Shown here one piece after another: positions 12,056 through 22,020 of a DNA stretch of 31,920 nt; position 1 is the stretch's first letter; the number at the start of each line of letters is the position of its first letter. This stretch comes from Anaeromyces robustus (lineage: Eukaryota; Neocallimastigomycota; Neocallimastigomycetes; Neocallimastigales; Neocallimastigaceae). The stretch is from the NCBI GenBank assembly GCA_002104895.1, contig MCFG01000411.1, positions 27,501 through 59,420 on the forward strand, written 5' to 3'. A program made the position numbers and the translations under genes. Below the pieces are notes generated by a model. It worked only from the letters and a program-made list of their open reading frames with translations. It had not been told where the DNA came from and did no database searches.

Positions 12056-13019
12056 TTATTTTAATCTATAAGTTCTTTTACATATAAATAAAATACTTTT
12101 TAATACTTCATTTGAAAGACTATTAACATTTTTTTTAAAATTATTATTTTTAATATTGTCTACAAAATCTAAAGAATCATAATCCGGATCTGTAAAATAT
12201 TTATGAACATTTCTTAAAAATTCATTATCTTGTTCTATATCATTTTCATTAATATTACCATTTTGTTCTACATTATCAATATTTTCTTCATCATTTTCTT
12301 AGTTTGAATCATTATCTTTTTCATTATATTTATTATCTATTTCATTATCGACATCAACATCAACATCAACATCAACATCAACATCAACATCAACATCAAC
12401 ATCAACATCAACATCAACATCAACATCAACATCAACATCAACATCAACATCAACATCAACATCAACATCAACATCAACATCAACATCATCATCATCATCA
12501 TCATCATCATTTTGTTTATCTGTCATTGGGTTTCTTTTATAAGGATATACATAAATAGTAATTTCTTCATTATTGTTAAACATCGAAAATCCAAAGTTTT
12601 CATTTAATTTTAATAATTCATTAAATATATCTTTTTTCTCCACAGCTTATTTAATTTTATTTTCAATATTGTTTAAATCCTTGTTATTATCAAGATTTAT
12701 AATATCTAATCGTTCACTAATAATTTCCTTAGCATCTTTAAATAATACATTTTTAAAGTTTCGAATTTTCTTAACTCTTGTATATATCATATATATTACC
12801 TTTAATAATACTTTGATCTTTTCCAATATTAATTTCCAAAGGATTAATCTTGTTTACGTCTTTTTTAGTTCCGCATGTTTCTTCGTGTATACATGATTAC
12901 ATGATTCATTCAGCAGCTGCTATAATTAATATTACAGTTTCAAGATTCATATGATTACGAGAACTACAATATATTTTAGCAAATAAACAAATCCAAAATA
13001 AAATTATTATAAATTTCAT
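12056..13019 (-). pseudogene. Secreted acidic protein gene with several disabling stops
   Basis: Unknown family. From the ATG at 13019 a clear signal peptide is encoded (MKFIIILFWICLFAKIYCSS), followed by a TGA (12906-12908) and a TAA (12897-12899). The same frame then continues with ETCGTKKDVNKINPLEINIG. A frameshift near 12790 moves reading to VKKIRNFKNVLFKDAKEIIS. A TAA at 12647-12649 precedes AVEKKDIFNELLKLNENFGF, which leads into a long Asp-Val repeat. A further TAA at 12299-12301 interrupts an acidic tail that ends NEVLKSILFICKRTYRLK at 12058. Order and coding character are conserved across the lesions, which points to recent decay. A dead paralog lies at 93-567. An unusual multi-intron gene is possible but less likely, since no GT-AG junctions fit these breaks. 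Confidence 0.7.
12348..12510. repeat. In-frame hexanucleotide repeat encoding (Asp-Val)n and Asp run
   Basis: About 23 ACATCA units on the plus strand (GATGTT on the minus strand, Asp-Val) are followed by a CAT run (Asp codons) at about 12485-12510. It lies in the reading frame of the acidic secreted pseudogene. The alternative His-Gln frame on the plus strand is a shadow. Confidence 0.9.
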
Positions 13020-13303
13020 TATTATATTTTTAGTTTTATATAAATTTGAATAATAAAATCATTTTTTATTATTTTTTTTTAAAAAAAAAAATAAATAATT
13101 AATTAATAAACCAATTTACTATTTTATAAATAATTAGTAAAAAAAATGTATAATTAATTATTATGCTTTATATATAAATTATTATACATTAATTATTATA
13201 CTTTATATATTAATTAATATACATTAATTATTATACTTTATATTTTTAAAAAAAATTAATGTAAAAATTAATTAATTTTTCAAATTTAACATTAAAGTAA
13301 AAT
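13020..13303. other. AT-rich spacer with short repeats
   Basis: Contains three related units of the type ATACATTAATTATTATACTTTATAT (about 13150-13245). No coding sequence. Confidence 0.6.
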
Positions 13304-14485
13304 TTAAAATTTTAAATCTTTTAATAATTCTATCGTTTTATTATCAACATTTGTCTTATATATATTATAAAGTTCACTATTGTTTTTTAATAAATTAAAA
13401 TCATAATCTCTTAAATTTTTATGATATATTTGTAATGTAATATTATGTTCATGAACATATTTAAGTACTAATTTAAAAATATCAATATTACCTCTATAAA
13501 TAATATATGAAAAAACAATATTACCTTTACACCAATAATATCTATTTACATCTAATAAAATATTATGTTCATTAGCATATTTAATCAATGCCTTTAACAT
13601 TTCAATTTTACCTCTGTTTACAATTACTGATAAGGGAGTTTTTTCTTCTACTAATGACAATAAATCTAATACAATTTTATTTTCATTTGCATAGTTAAAT
13701 AGTATATTTATAATTTCTACTTCAAAATTATATGCAGCTTGAAGTAATGGATAAACATCATATTTCGTTTTTTTATTCATATCCAATAAAATATGATTAT
13801 TTTTAGCATAATTAATTAATAATAAAAGCATATCTTTATTTTTTAATGCATTTATTAAGGGAAAATATTTTTTTATTTTAGTTACCTGATTAACATCTAT
13901 TATTCCTTTATTAGTAGAATGTAATTTATTAAAAGCTATATTTGAAATAGATATTCCTTTTTTATGTACAATAATCATATTTATTATAAACGATATATCA
14001 TAATATTTATAATTGAGTATTTCTCTAAATAATTCATATTTTTTTAATTCTAATATTTTACACAAAACCTCAGCTGTAATCAACGAACTATTTTTTACGA
14101 CCTTCAAAATAAATAACAAGTTTTCAGAATTAAGTTTATCACATTCAATTAAATATTCAATAATATTATCGCCATTTTCATTTTTATTTTCTATCCAAAC
14201 ATTATTTCTTAATAATAATTTTGCTATTTTAAAATTATCAAATTTTAAAGAATAAAATAGTAATTCTGTATTATTAATAATTGGAATATGCCTTTTTTGT
14301 TGTTGATGGAAGATAAATTTAATAATATCATAAGAAAAACTTTCTTTAATTAAATACATTATAATTTCCTTAAAATAGTTCAATTTTTCTGAATGTATTT
14401 CATGACTAAGAAAAATTTCTTTAATTTCCTCTAAAGTTTTATTTTGTAATATTTCAATCAACTCTTTTTCATTATTTATTTTCAT
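13304..14485 (-). CDS. Ankyrin-repeat-like protein, 393 aa
   Basis: Starts MKINNEKELIEILQNKTLEE and ends IELLKDLKF. Several divergent ankyrin-type helix pairs of about 33-37 residues are visible: ELLFYSLKFDNFKIAKLLLR (about 74-93), YPLLQAAYNFEVEIINILFN (about 245-264), TPLSVIVNRGKIEMLKALIK (about 284-303) and VFSYIIYRGNIDIFKLVLKY (about 328-347). The units are spaced by the YANEHNILLDVN linker type that I associate with ankyrin families expanded in gut fungi. The presumed role is a protein-interaction scaffold, and the partner is unknown. There is no signal peptide. Its 5' third and upstream region are duplicated at 10642-11803, where the gene is truncated. The open frame is intact and this start is shared by both copies, which supports it. 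Confidence 0.8.
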   Translation of the reverse strand: MKINNEKELIEILQNKTLEEIKEIFLSHEIHSEKLNYFKEIIMYLIKESFSYDIIKFIFHQQQKRHIPIINNTELLFYSLKFDNFKIAKLLLRNNVWIENKNENGDNIIEYLIECDKLNSENLLFILKVVKNSSLITAEVLCKILELKKYELFREILNYKYYDISFIINMIIVHKKGISISNIAFNKLHSTNKGIIDVNQVTKIKKYFPLINALKNKDMLLLLINYAKNNHILLDMNKKTKYDVYPLLQAAYNFEVEIINILFNYANENKIVLDLLSLVEEKTPLSVIVNRGKIEMLKALIKYANEHNILLDVNRYYWCKGNIVFSYIIYRGNIDIFKLVLKYVHEHNITLQIYHKNLRDYDFNLLKNNSELYNIYKTNVDNKTIELLKDLKF

Positions 14486-14787
14486 TTTCTAAATACCTTC
14501 ACTACTTCCTTTTGGATATTCATTTTAACTATAATATATTAAAAGCAATTTATATAAATATTATATTAGTTTGTAATTTTAATATGATAAAATCATTTTA
14601 CAAATTTAATTAAATAAATAGTAATTCCTTATATTAATACTTTTTAGTAATAAATAAAAGTGGCAATAGAAATATAATTTGTATGTTATAAAAAATATTT
14701 TTTGAAAAAAAATAATATAGATATTTTATAATAATTATAATACTAACTTTGACTTGAAATTAATTTTTGTTAAAATTAATATATTTT

Positions 14788-14953
<166 letters not shown>

Positions 14954-15022
14954 AAATAATTGTTACACAAAGTAAAAGTAATAATATGTTTATAAAAACA
15001 ATAATTCTTGAAAATAAAGAAT

Positions 15023-15059
15023 AATGCTAAAATAAACTAACTTTATACTATTTTAGCAT
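15023..15059. other. Perfect 11-bp inverted repeat (hairpin), copy B
   Basis: ATGCTAAAATA at 15023-15033 and TATTTTAGCAT at 15049-15059. The arms are identical to those at 11733-11768. Confidence 0.8.
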
Positions 15060-15217
15060 AAGTAAAAAATAGTAATTCCAATGAAATTAAATTTACTTCA
15101 TTATTTTTAAAATTTTTAAAATGATTTTTATTATATATATAACAAAGAATTATTAATTAGAAATTATAAGTATAATTCTTTGATATTTATTATTTAATAT
15201 AATTAAACCAAATAAAA

Positions 15218-15421
15218 ATGAAAATTATTATTTTATTATTAATTTTAACTGTTTCTTTTTCATCTTATGCTAATTCTGTTAATTTCTTAAAATTATTAAA
15301 AAGAGATGTTACTTTCGATGAAGAAGAATTTTTAAATAATTTAAGTAAAGAATGTAGGACAGAATACTTTCGCATTAAAACGGTGGATAAAGGTAAAAAA
15401 ATTTCAATATTTATTCTCTGA
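15218..15421 (+). pseudogene. 5' fragment of a small secreted protein gene, truncated by adjacent insert
   Basis: The ATG at 15218 starts a convincing signal peptide (MKIIILLLILTVSFSSYANS), followed by acidic sequence with LNNLSKECRTEYFRIK. The SKEC-xx-EY pattern resembles many small Cys-containing secreted proteins of gut fungi, but I cannot name a function. Coding character fades after about codon 52 (15374-15392), where an AAGGTAAAA sequence could be a 5' splice site. From about 15420 onward the DNA reads as a minus-strand capping-enzyme relic instead. No continuation of the secreted gene is visible further right. It is probably a first exon cut off by the relic's insertion. A genuine short 67-aa protein is the alternative. 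Confidence 0.6.
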
Positions 15422-15916
15422 TAAGAAGCAAGTAATATATTATTAAAAGTATTTATACTATTGGAGGTATACTTATCTTTTCGTACTTTAACTAACGTTT
15501 TATTATCTAGATTTATTTCAACTATAAAAGGAATTTTTTTCTCTCTGACTAAACGGTAACGAACATCACGTTTATCAGTTAACCTATAAAAATTAACAGA
15601 TTCTATCTGTTTTTGGTAATAATAATGGTTAGTATTTACCTTGGGTGGATTATTTTCATTACTTTCATCTTTTCTATAATACAATTTTTTATGTTGGTGA
15701 TATAATTGACATACTTTTTTATATTCAGATAAGGATAAGTTTAATTTGGTTTTCTTTACTAAAGTTTTTTTAGCATAAAAATATCTTCCATCAAATCTAA
15801 GATCTACCGTATTTATTGTTTTTATTTTATAAACATTCAAATTATCATAATAATATGATCTTCCGTCCATGATAATGATTCCATCATTTGGAATTGATTT
15901 AGTATCATTTTCTTTA

Positions 15917-15925
15917 ATCATAGAA

Positions 15926-15931
<6 letters not shown>
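15917..15931. repeat. Target-site duplication of the nested LINE, left copy (15 bp)
   Basis: ATCATAGAAATTATA lies directly next to the poly(T) start at 15932. The identical 15-mer is at 16772-16786. Confidence 0.88.
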
Positions 15932-15965
<34 letters not shown>

Positions 15966-16771
15966 GCAATAAAATAATGAAAACTTTATTTAAATTTAAT
16001 TTAAAAAGTACATGTTATAAAGTAATTGTACATATTAAAACTTAATCTAATAAAGAATAATAATTTATTATTTAATAGATAGTAATAATTTATAATTACT
16101 TCATATGGTATAGTGTATATTATTAAATTAAATCAAGTTGGAAAGTTATTATCATTATTAGATGCGTGTGACCTACTGTCTTGTCCTACTGAATTGTCAG
16201 CTTCGACGCTCTTGGTTAGATTGTTGGGATACCTATTGAATAATGACCAGATCTGGCCACTAACAGTAGGCATAATTCTAAGTAAAAGTGCGGATGTACG
16301 TACCAAAAGTGGAACATCCGAAAAGGTGCTAGGTTTAAGTTGCGCCTTACAAAGACTGTTCCACTCCTCTTTCCCCAAGTTATAATGATTAACTCTTCCA
16401 CCAAGAAGGAAATAATATACCCTACTCCATTCCAACGAGTTGGAATGAAAATTTACCCCACTTGAAGCATTACTAACTAAATTATTATAATTAATACTAT
16501 TATTTAAACTATTATTATTGTTGTTGATACTATAACTGAAAGTATTATTTAAGTTGTAAGTTAAACTAACATAATGAATAAAACTATTAGAAACTAAGAA
16601 AGTACTATTTCGTGAAGAATTCTCCAAGGAGGAGAAATTGTTGAAGTAATTATAACCAAAAAAAATGTTGTTGATAGTTAAATTATTAATGAATTGAGAG
16701 TAGTTGTATAGAAAATATGTAGATAAGCTAGTACTATTACTATTACTAACATTATTAATATTACTATTATC
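15932..16771 (-). mobile_element. 5'-truncated LINE (non-LTR retrotransposon) inserted in the capping relic
   Basis: An 840-bp insert on the minus strand. It begins at 16771 inside the open frame of an ORF2-like C-terminus, which stops at 16133. A 3' UTR of about 170 nt with AATAAA follows, then a 33-nt poly(A) (poly(T) at 15932-15964). A perfect 15-bp target-site duplication flanks it. The protein piece (EWNSLCKAQLKPSTF, LVRTSALLLRIMP, ADNSVGQDSR) matches the C-terminus of the other LINE at 26456-27764 (EWECLFKCQ, LLRSAALLNDIMP, ADNTVGQPSR). No reverse transcriptase catalytic domain is present. Truncation at the 5' end is usual for target-primed reverse transcription. Confidence 0.9.
16133..16771 (-). 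pseudogene. LINE ORF2 C-terminal fragment
   Basis: 213 codons in frame from the insertion boundary to the TGA at 16133-16135. It has an Asn/Ser-rich stretch (SNINNVSNSNSTSLSTYF) and a conserved end (YFLLGGRVNHYNLGKEEW ... SAALL-like ... VGQDSRSHASNN). It lies downstream of where the RT and Cys-His domains of the family would be. It has no start of its own and is not expected to be expressed as a functional protein. Confidence 0.8.
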
Positions 16772-16786
16772 ATCATAGAAATTATA
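16772..16786. repeat. Target-site duplication of the nested LINE, right copy (15 bp)
   Basis: ATCATAGAAATTATA, identical to 15917-15931. Removing 15932-16786 restores one continuous minus-strand frame in the capping relic. Confidence 0.88.
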
Positions 16787-17045
16787 AAATTTTGTAAATC
16801 GGTAAAGTTGTAACATTTGATAATATCTTTTTTAACTATTTTATTGTTAAAATCTTGAAAATTTAACTTTTGAAGAATACTTACCAGATATGAATAAGAT
16901 TTATTTCTCAAGTCGTCTTTGTAATAAACTACATCGAATGGAATAAATATATCATTAATAATTTCACATAATTAAATACAATGTAACAATCATTCCCACT
17001 ACTTTGTCCAAAATATTCCACACGTAAATTTTCAGAAATACTAAA

Positions 17046-17085
17046 CATTAAATTATTGATGATAATTTATTATTATTATTTATTA

Positions 17086-17129
<44 letters not shown>

Positions 17130-17576
17130 TTTACACATTATATTTATTATTTTATTTATTTTATTTTTATTTTTATTTTTTTTTTCTGTTTCATTGTTTA
17201 AAACTGCTTTCAAAATAAATTATTTCATTTATATTTACATATTAATTATTTCATTTTTATTTACATGTTTTTTTAATACTATATACAATATATATTTGAA
17301 TATAAAATATTTTTTTTTAATTTTTAAAAAATATTTTATATTTTACAATTACATTATTTAAGTATTATGTTTAACAATAATTTGTTAAACATAATAATGA
17401 ATAATAACTATATATGATAATATATAAAAATTATTATATACGTATGATATATTAAAAAAAAAATATTATTAACTTTTCATTTAAAAATAATAAATTAATA
17501 TTATTTTTTTTTTTTACATTTTTTTCGTATTATATTTATAGATTTAAAAATTAATATAATATATTATTAAGTACTT

Positions 17577-17621
<45 letters not shown>

Positions 17622-17649
17622 ATATTTTATTTTTTATTTGCTTTTTTTT
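17046..17649. repeat. Simple-sequence spacer with (TTA)n and long poly(T)
   Basis: TTA trinucleotide repeats at about 17063-17128 and a 42-nt T run at 17579-17620. On the minus strand the T run is an A tract starting about 30 nt after the stop of the 614-aa ankyrin gene and preceded by AATAAA-like sequence. No coding sequence. Confidence 0.75.
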
Positions 17650-19494
17650 TTAAATAATTTTCACTATCATTCTTAAATCTTCAGTAGTATCTACTGTACT
17701 TATACCATAATGACGACTGATTCTATTTTTTCTTCTTCTTCTAGAATCACTTTTTCTATCTTCTCTTTCTTTTAATAATCTCTTTGGAGCATTCATAGAA
17801 TATATATCCATATATATATTAGTTAGAATTTCATCAAATTCATTTTTCTTTGTCATTTCTGAATAGGTATAATTCATTGGTTTTAATAAATCTTGATATT
17901 CTTTGTTAAATTCATTAATTTGACTATTTTTAATTAATTCATTGGTTTTTTCTTCTTCAGTTTTCCTTCTATCAAAAAATAAAAATCCTTTACGATTTTC
18001 TTTTATTTTTTCTTTCATTTCTTCTGGAGATAAAGGATGTTTTATAATATCAAAAAATTTTTTTTCATTAATTCCTTTAACAAGATCTAAAGGTGATATA
18101 CCTTGATTATTTCTTATATATGGATTTGAATGATAATATAATAATAAATTTATAAGAGTTTCATCTCTTAATTTAATGGCATAAGCTAAAGCAGTATTAC
18201 CTAAATTATCTTGATGATTAATATTTTCTGGTGTAATATATAATTCTTGTAATCTTCCTAATTTTGTAGCTATAGTAACAGCACTTTCATTTTTATCATT
18301 AACATGATTAAGTGTTCTTTTGGATTTAAATGCAGTAGTTTTAGCATCACTATATCTATTACGTACTATATAATGCATTAATAAACTATAATTATTACTA
18401 TCTACATAACTATAATCAAAAGTTTTATGTTCAGTTAAATGTTTTAAAAAAACACTTTCAGAATGATCTATAAATAAGGAAAGATAGGATACACTTATTC
18501 CCTTTTTATTTTTTATGGAAAGATTAAGATTTTTACATTTTTCAAGAAGATAACAACAAGAACATAAATCACCTACCATCATGAAATACATAAATGGTGT
18601 ATTTCCTTCTTCATCAATAGGAACATTAAAATTATATTTATATACATTTAAAACAATCATAGTTTTAACATATTTATCAACCAGACCTAATTTACCATTA
18701 GAATAAATTTGTCTAAATTGATTGATAAGAGTTGTCATATAAACTTTACTAAATATTCTAATAGTATCTGAATCAGTACATTTAGAAAGTAAAGTATATA
18801 ATTCATCATATCTTCCATTTTCAATTAAATATATAGCAGCTGTTTTTCCTTCATTATTGATATGATTAAGATTATTAGTTAATTTTAAAATTTTATTGAA
18901 ATATTTAAATTTTTTATGTCTACAACTACTAATAAGTAAATTTTCATTTTTTCCATTTATATGATGAATATCAATTTTATTTAAATTATATATATATTCA
19001 AATATGGTTTCGTCTGTTAGGGCATAGAATAAAATATTTTCATCATTATTATCATTAATATATATAAGATTTATATTTCTTTTAAGTAATTTTTTTATGA
19101 CATCTAATAAAGAACATTCAGCAGCATGCATTAAAGCTGTCATACCTTTTGCATCTCGAACAAATATATTAACATCTATAGTAAAGAGCCATTCAATAGC
19201 GTTTATATTTTTCTTCTTAATAGCTTGAATTAAAACAGTACTTTCTCTAAATACAGTCAAAACATCAATAAATAATTCATGTTTTAAAACTTTTTCTACT
19301 AGTTTAAAATTTTTTAATTCTTCAATAATTATATATATTAATTTTTCAACGAATCCAATAGTACGTTCTAAGTTTCCAGAAGATGTTAAGTTATTTTCTA
19401 TTAATGGTTTATTCCTCTCAATAGTATCAATAACTTTCTTCTTATCTTTAACTAATTGTGTTATAAGTTTTGCTTCAAATTTTTCGTATAACAT
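17650..19494 (-). CDS. Ankyrin-repeat protein, 614 aa
   Basis: Intact single-exon ORF starting MLYEKFEAKLITQLVKDKKK. An N-terminal helical region (1-80) is followed by divergent ankyrin repeats at about 84-475. The clearest are AKGMTALMHAAECSLLDVIK (115-134), EEGNTPFMYFMMVGDLCSCC (295-314) and DNLGNTALAYAIKLRDETLI (429-448, with the GNTAL-x-A consensus). The last part (490-614) is charged and non-repetitive, with an Arg/Lys cluster near 583-594 (SDSRRRRKNRISRH) that could act as a nuclear-localisation or RNA-binding patch. The likely role is a protein-interaction scaffold; no enzymatic domain is recognised. There is no signal peptide. Better codon variety and clean boundaries suggest a functional gene. 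It is only distantly similar to the 393-aa ankyrin protein. A poly(A) tract just past the stop raises the possibility of a retrocopy origin. Confidence 0.88.
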   Translation of the reverse strand: MLYEKFEAKLITQLVKDKKKVIDTIERNKPLIENNLTSSGNLERTIGFVEKLIYIIIEELKNFKLVEKVLKHELFIDVLTVFRESTVLIQAIKKKNINAIEWLFTIDVNIFVRDAKGMTALMHAAECSLLDVIKKLLKRNINLIYINDNNDENILFYALTDETIFEYIYNLNKIDIHHINGKNENLLISSCRHKKFKYFNKILKLTNNLNHINNEGKTAAIYLIENGRYDELYTLLSKCTDSDTIRIFSKVYMTTLINQFRQIYSNGKLGLVDKYVKTMIVLNVYKYNFNVPIDEEGNTPFMYFMMVGDLCSCCYLLEKCKNLNLSIKNKKGISVSYLSLFIDHSESVFLKHLTEHKTFDYSYVDSNNYSLLMHYIVRNRYSDAKTTAFKSKRTLNHVNDKNESAVTIATKLGRLQELYITPENINHQDNLGNTALAYAIKLRDETLINLLLYYHSNPYIRNNQGISPLDLVKGINEKKFFDIIKHPLSPEEMKEKIKENRKGFLFFDRRKTEEEKTNELIKNSQINEFNKEYQDLLKPMNYTYSEMTKKNEFDEILTNIYMDIYSMNAPKRLLKEREDRKSDSRRRRKNRISRHYGISTVDTTEDLRMIVKII

Positions 19495-19663
19495 TTTGTT
19501 TTAATATTATTTTATTTATTTATTTATTTATTTATTATTCTATTTTACTAAATTATTGTATATGTACTAATTTTATATTCTTTTTTACTTTTTTTTTATC
19601 TTGTACTTAACTTTTTTTATTTTATATTTTATTTATTCTTCTTTTATTCTTTTATTATTATTA

Positions 19664-19701
<38 letters not shown>

Positions 19702-21130
19702 ATTAGATTCGTTTTTTTTTTTTTTTATTTTTTTTTTTTTTTTTTTTGAAGAAAAAAGAAATGAAAAAAGATGCATTATTTATACTCATTAATAGTCATT
19801 ATTATTGACCAATTATGTCAAGATGTTCATTGGTACATATTATTTAAAAAGTTTATTCAAATTTTAAATTAAAATTTTTTAAAAAAAAAAGTGATACAAT
19901 TGAATCTAATTATTCTAATTATTATTATTACTATTATTTATAATTATAATAATTATTATTAATTATTATAATTATTAATTATTATTAATTTAAATAATTA
20001 AATAATTTGATAAATAAATGAATATATAAATATAATATAAATAAATTAATATATAAATAAATAAGTAAATAACGAAATAAATTTTTATGTATAGAGTACA
20101 AAAATTATGTTGATTTAGTCAATATTACACTAAATAAAATTTAATAAAAACATTTAATTAATAATAAAAAAGTAAAAAAAAAAATAATATACAAGAATCA
20201 CAGCTGACTTTAATTAAAAATAAAATTTTTTCATCTTAATTTTTACAGAAAAAAATTTGATGATTATTATTATTAATTATTTCTTTTTTTTTTATTTTTA
20301 TATTATCAAGTTATAATTAATTATAATTTATTGAATTATATAATAAAAATCGTAACTGAGTAAATAACAGTTATATAGTAATAATTAATGAATAAATAAT
20401 AATAATTGTAAATGAATAAATAATTATAATAAAATAAATAATATATAAATATCTAAATACATTAAACTAAGATAAACCTTTAATAATAAATGTTTTTAAA
20501 TATTATCCATTTTGACTTTTTTAATTCTATAAATTTCTGTTATTTACGTATTGAATATCTAATTAATCGTTTTTTTTTCTGTTTTTTTTTTTTTTTTGTA
20601 GATATAAACTTTATTTTAAACAACAGAAATTTTTTAGTTCTAAGTTAGGTAACACTAAAACTTTATTTTTTTACTTTATTAGGAAAGTAAGTAAAAAGTT
20701 ACACCTGATTTGAATTTAAATATTATTCTTTTTCTCACAAGATAATTTGATCATATGACTTTTAATTCTATTAATAATAATTAATAATTAGTCATTTAAT
20801 GATTACCTTCGCTTTATTGCTCTTCATTACCAATTTGTACCAAAATTTATTTATGGTAATTTTTAATCAAAAGAAAAATATTAAATTTATAAAAATTTAA
20901 CATTAATATAATCACGTGTAAGAACCTATTAATAATAAATTTATTTAAATCAAAATATATTATATTCTTTATTAAGAATTTTTAGTATTATTGTATTTAG
21001 TATATATATTATAATATATTATTTTATATTAGTTTTTGATTTAAATATATTAAAATATATTATATTATTTTATATTAGTTGATTAAATTATTATATTTAC
21101 TTAACTTCTATACAATAGAATTCATTAACA

Positions 21131-21160
21131 ACTAAAAAACTGAATATTCAGTTTTTTAGT
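21131..21160. other. Perfect 30-bp palindrome followed by poly(A)
   Basis: ACTAAAAAACTGAAT at 21131-21145 is immediately followed by its exact reverse complement at 21146-21160, with no spacer, then 12 A. It includes C/G positions in each arm, so it is not a trivial AT palindrome. Confidence 0.85.
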
Positions 21161-21777
21161 AAAAAAAAAAAAGACAAAGATATTATATAAAAGAATTTAA
21201 AAATACATTTATAAAATAAATCAATAATTCAATAATTATGTTAATTAAAATAAAACTGTTTATTCTATTTTTTAATAACCTTTTTATTTAGATTTTTCTT
21301 TTTTTTTTTTTATTTTGTAAAATTTGAAATTTGTACTTTTCTTTTTTTGTTTAAATATAATTATTAAATATCCACATTCAAATTTTTTTAAAAAAAATAA
21401 ATGAATGTTTTAAAAATTCAAAGTTCTATAATATTCATCATTTTGAAGTATTCTAATGTTCTCTAGAAAAGATATTTATAATAATTAATATTAGAATTGA
21501 GTATTTAATATAATAATATCATATATACAAAAAATGTATAAAAATTGAAATGAATGTAATTATTGATTTTTTTTTTCTTTCTTTTAAATTGAACTAATAT
21601 ATATACATAGAACAATTTTTAATTTGTTTATAAATATGAAGTTTTTTAAATATTTAATAATAAATTAAAATGTAATTTAAATAATTATTATCTAATAATA
21701 AAATATAATATAAAATATTTATTTATTTATTCATTTATTTATTTATTTACTTACTTATTATACATTCATTTATTTAT

Positions 21778-21788
21778 TAATTATACAT

Positions 21789-21863
<75 letters not shown>

Positions 21864-21864
21864 T
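21778..21864. repeat. (TTTA)n microsatellite
   Basis: About 20 TTTA units, with degenerate TTCA/TTAC units just before it from about 21718. Confidence 0.85.
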
Positions 21865-21960
21865 TAATTATTTTTTATAATATACTAAATATTAGTGTTA
21901 TTATTACTATTATTTTACTACACTTTTACCACAATGAATATATTATTTTATATTTATTAA

Positions 21961-22020
21961 ATCTTATTACTGAATTTTTTTTATAATTAAATCTTATTAC
22001 TGAACTTTTTTTATAATATA
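21961..22020. repeat. 30-bp tandem duplication
   Basis: Two adjacent copies beginning ATCTTATTACTGAA and ending in TTTATAAT plus A/T. They differ at a few bases. Confidence 0.75.

Larger units (their letters stand above)
15422..17045 (-). pseudogene. Relic of an mRNA capping guanylyltransferase, virus-like, split by a LINE
   Basis: Capping guanylyltransferases add the GMP cap to mRNA through a covalent nucleotidyltransferase fold with ordered motifs I, III, IIIa, IV, V and VI. On the minus strand I see, in the right order, IFIPFDVVYYKDDLRNKS (motif III-like, about 16900-16953), PNDGIIIMDG (motif IV, about 15866-15893), YKIKTINTVDLRF (motif V, about 15793-15834) and VKVRKDKYTSNSINT (motif VI, R-x-D-K-x-x-x-N, about 15449-15492). 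The roughly 115-residue spacing between motifs V and VI fits an OB-fold. Motif V lacks the Trp and Pro of typical fungal Ceg1-type enzymes, and the Asn-x-x-x-Thr after motif VI resembles the poxvirus/ASFV-like and cytoplasmic linear plasmid class. Motif I is not found. There is a frameshift near 16965, and a LINE occupies 15932-16771; the frames on either side of it are in register. This is a non-functional fragment. The source virus or plasmid is not identifiable. Confidence 0.72.

Noticed and set aside
12304-12558. Plus-strand His-Gln repeat frame
   Set aside because: Opposite-strand shadow of the Asp-Val repeat. The minus frame connects to a signal peptide and an acidic tail.
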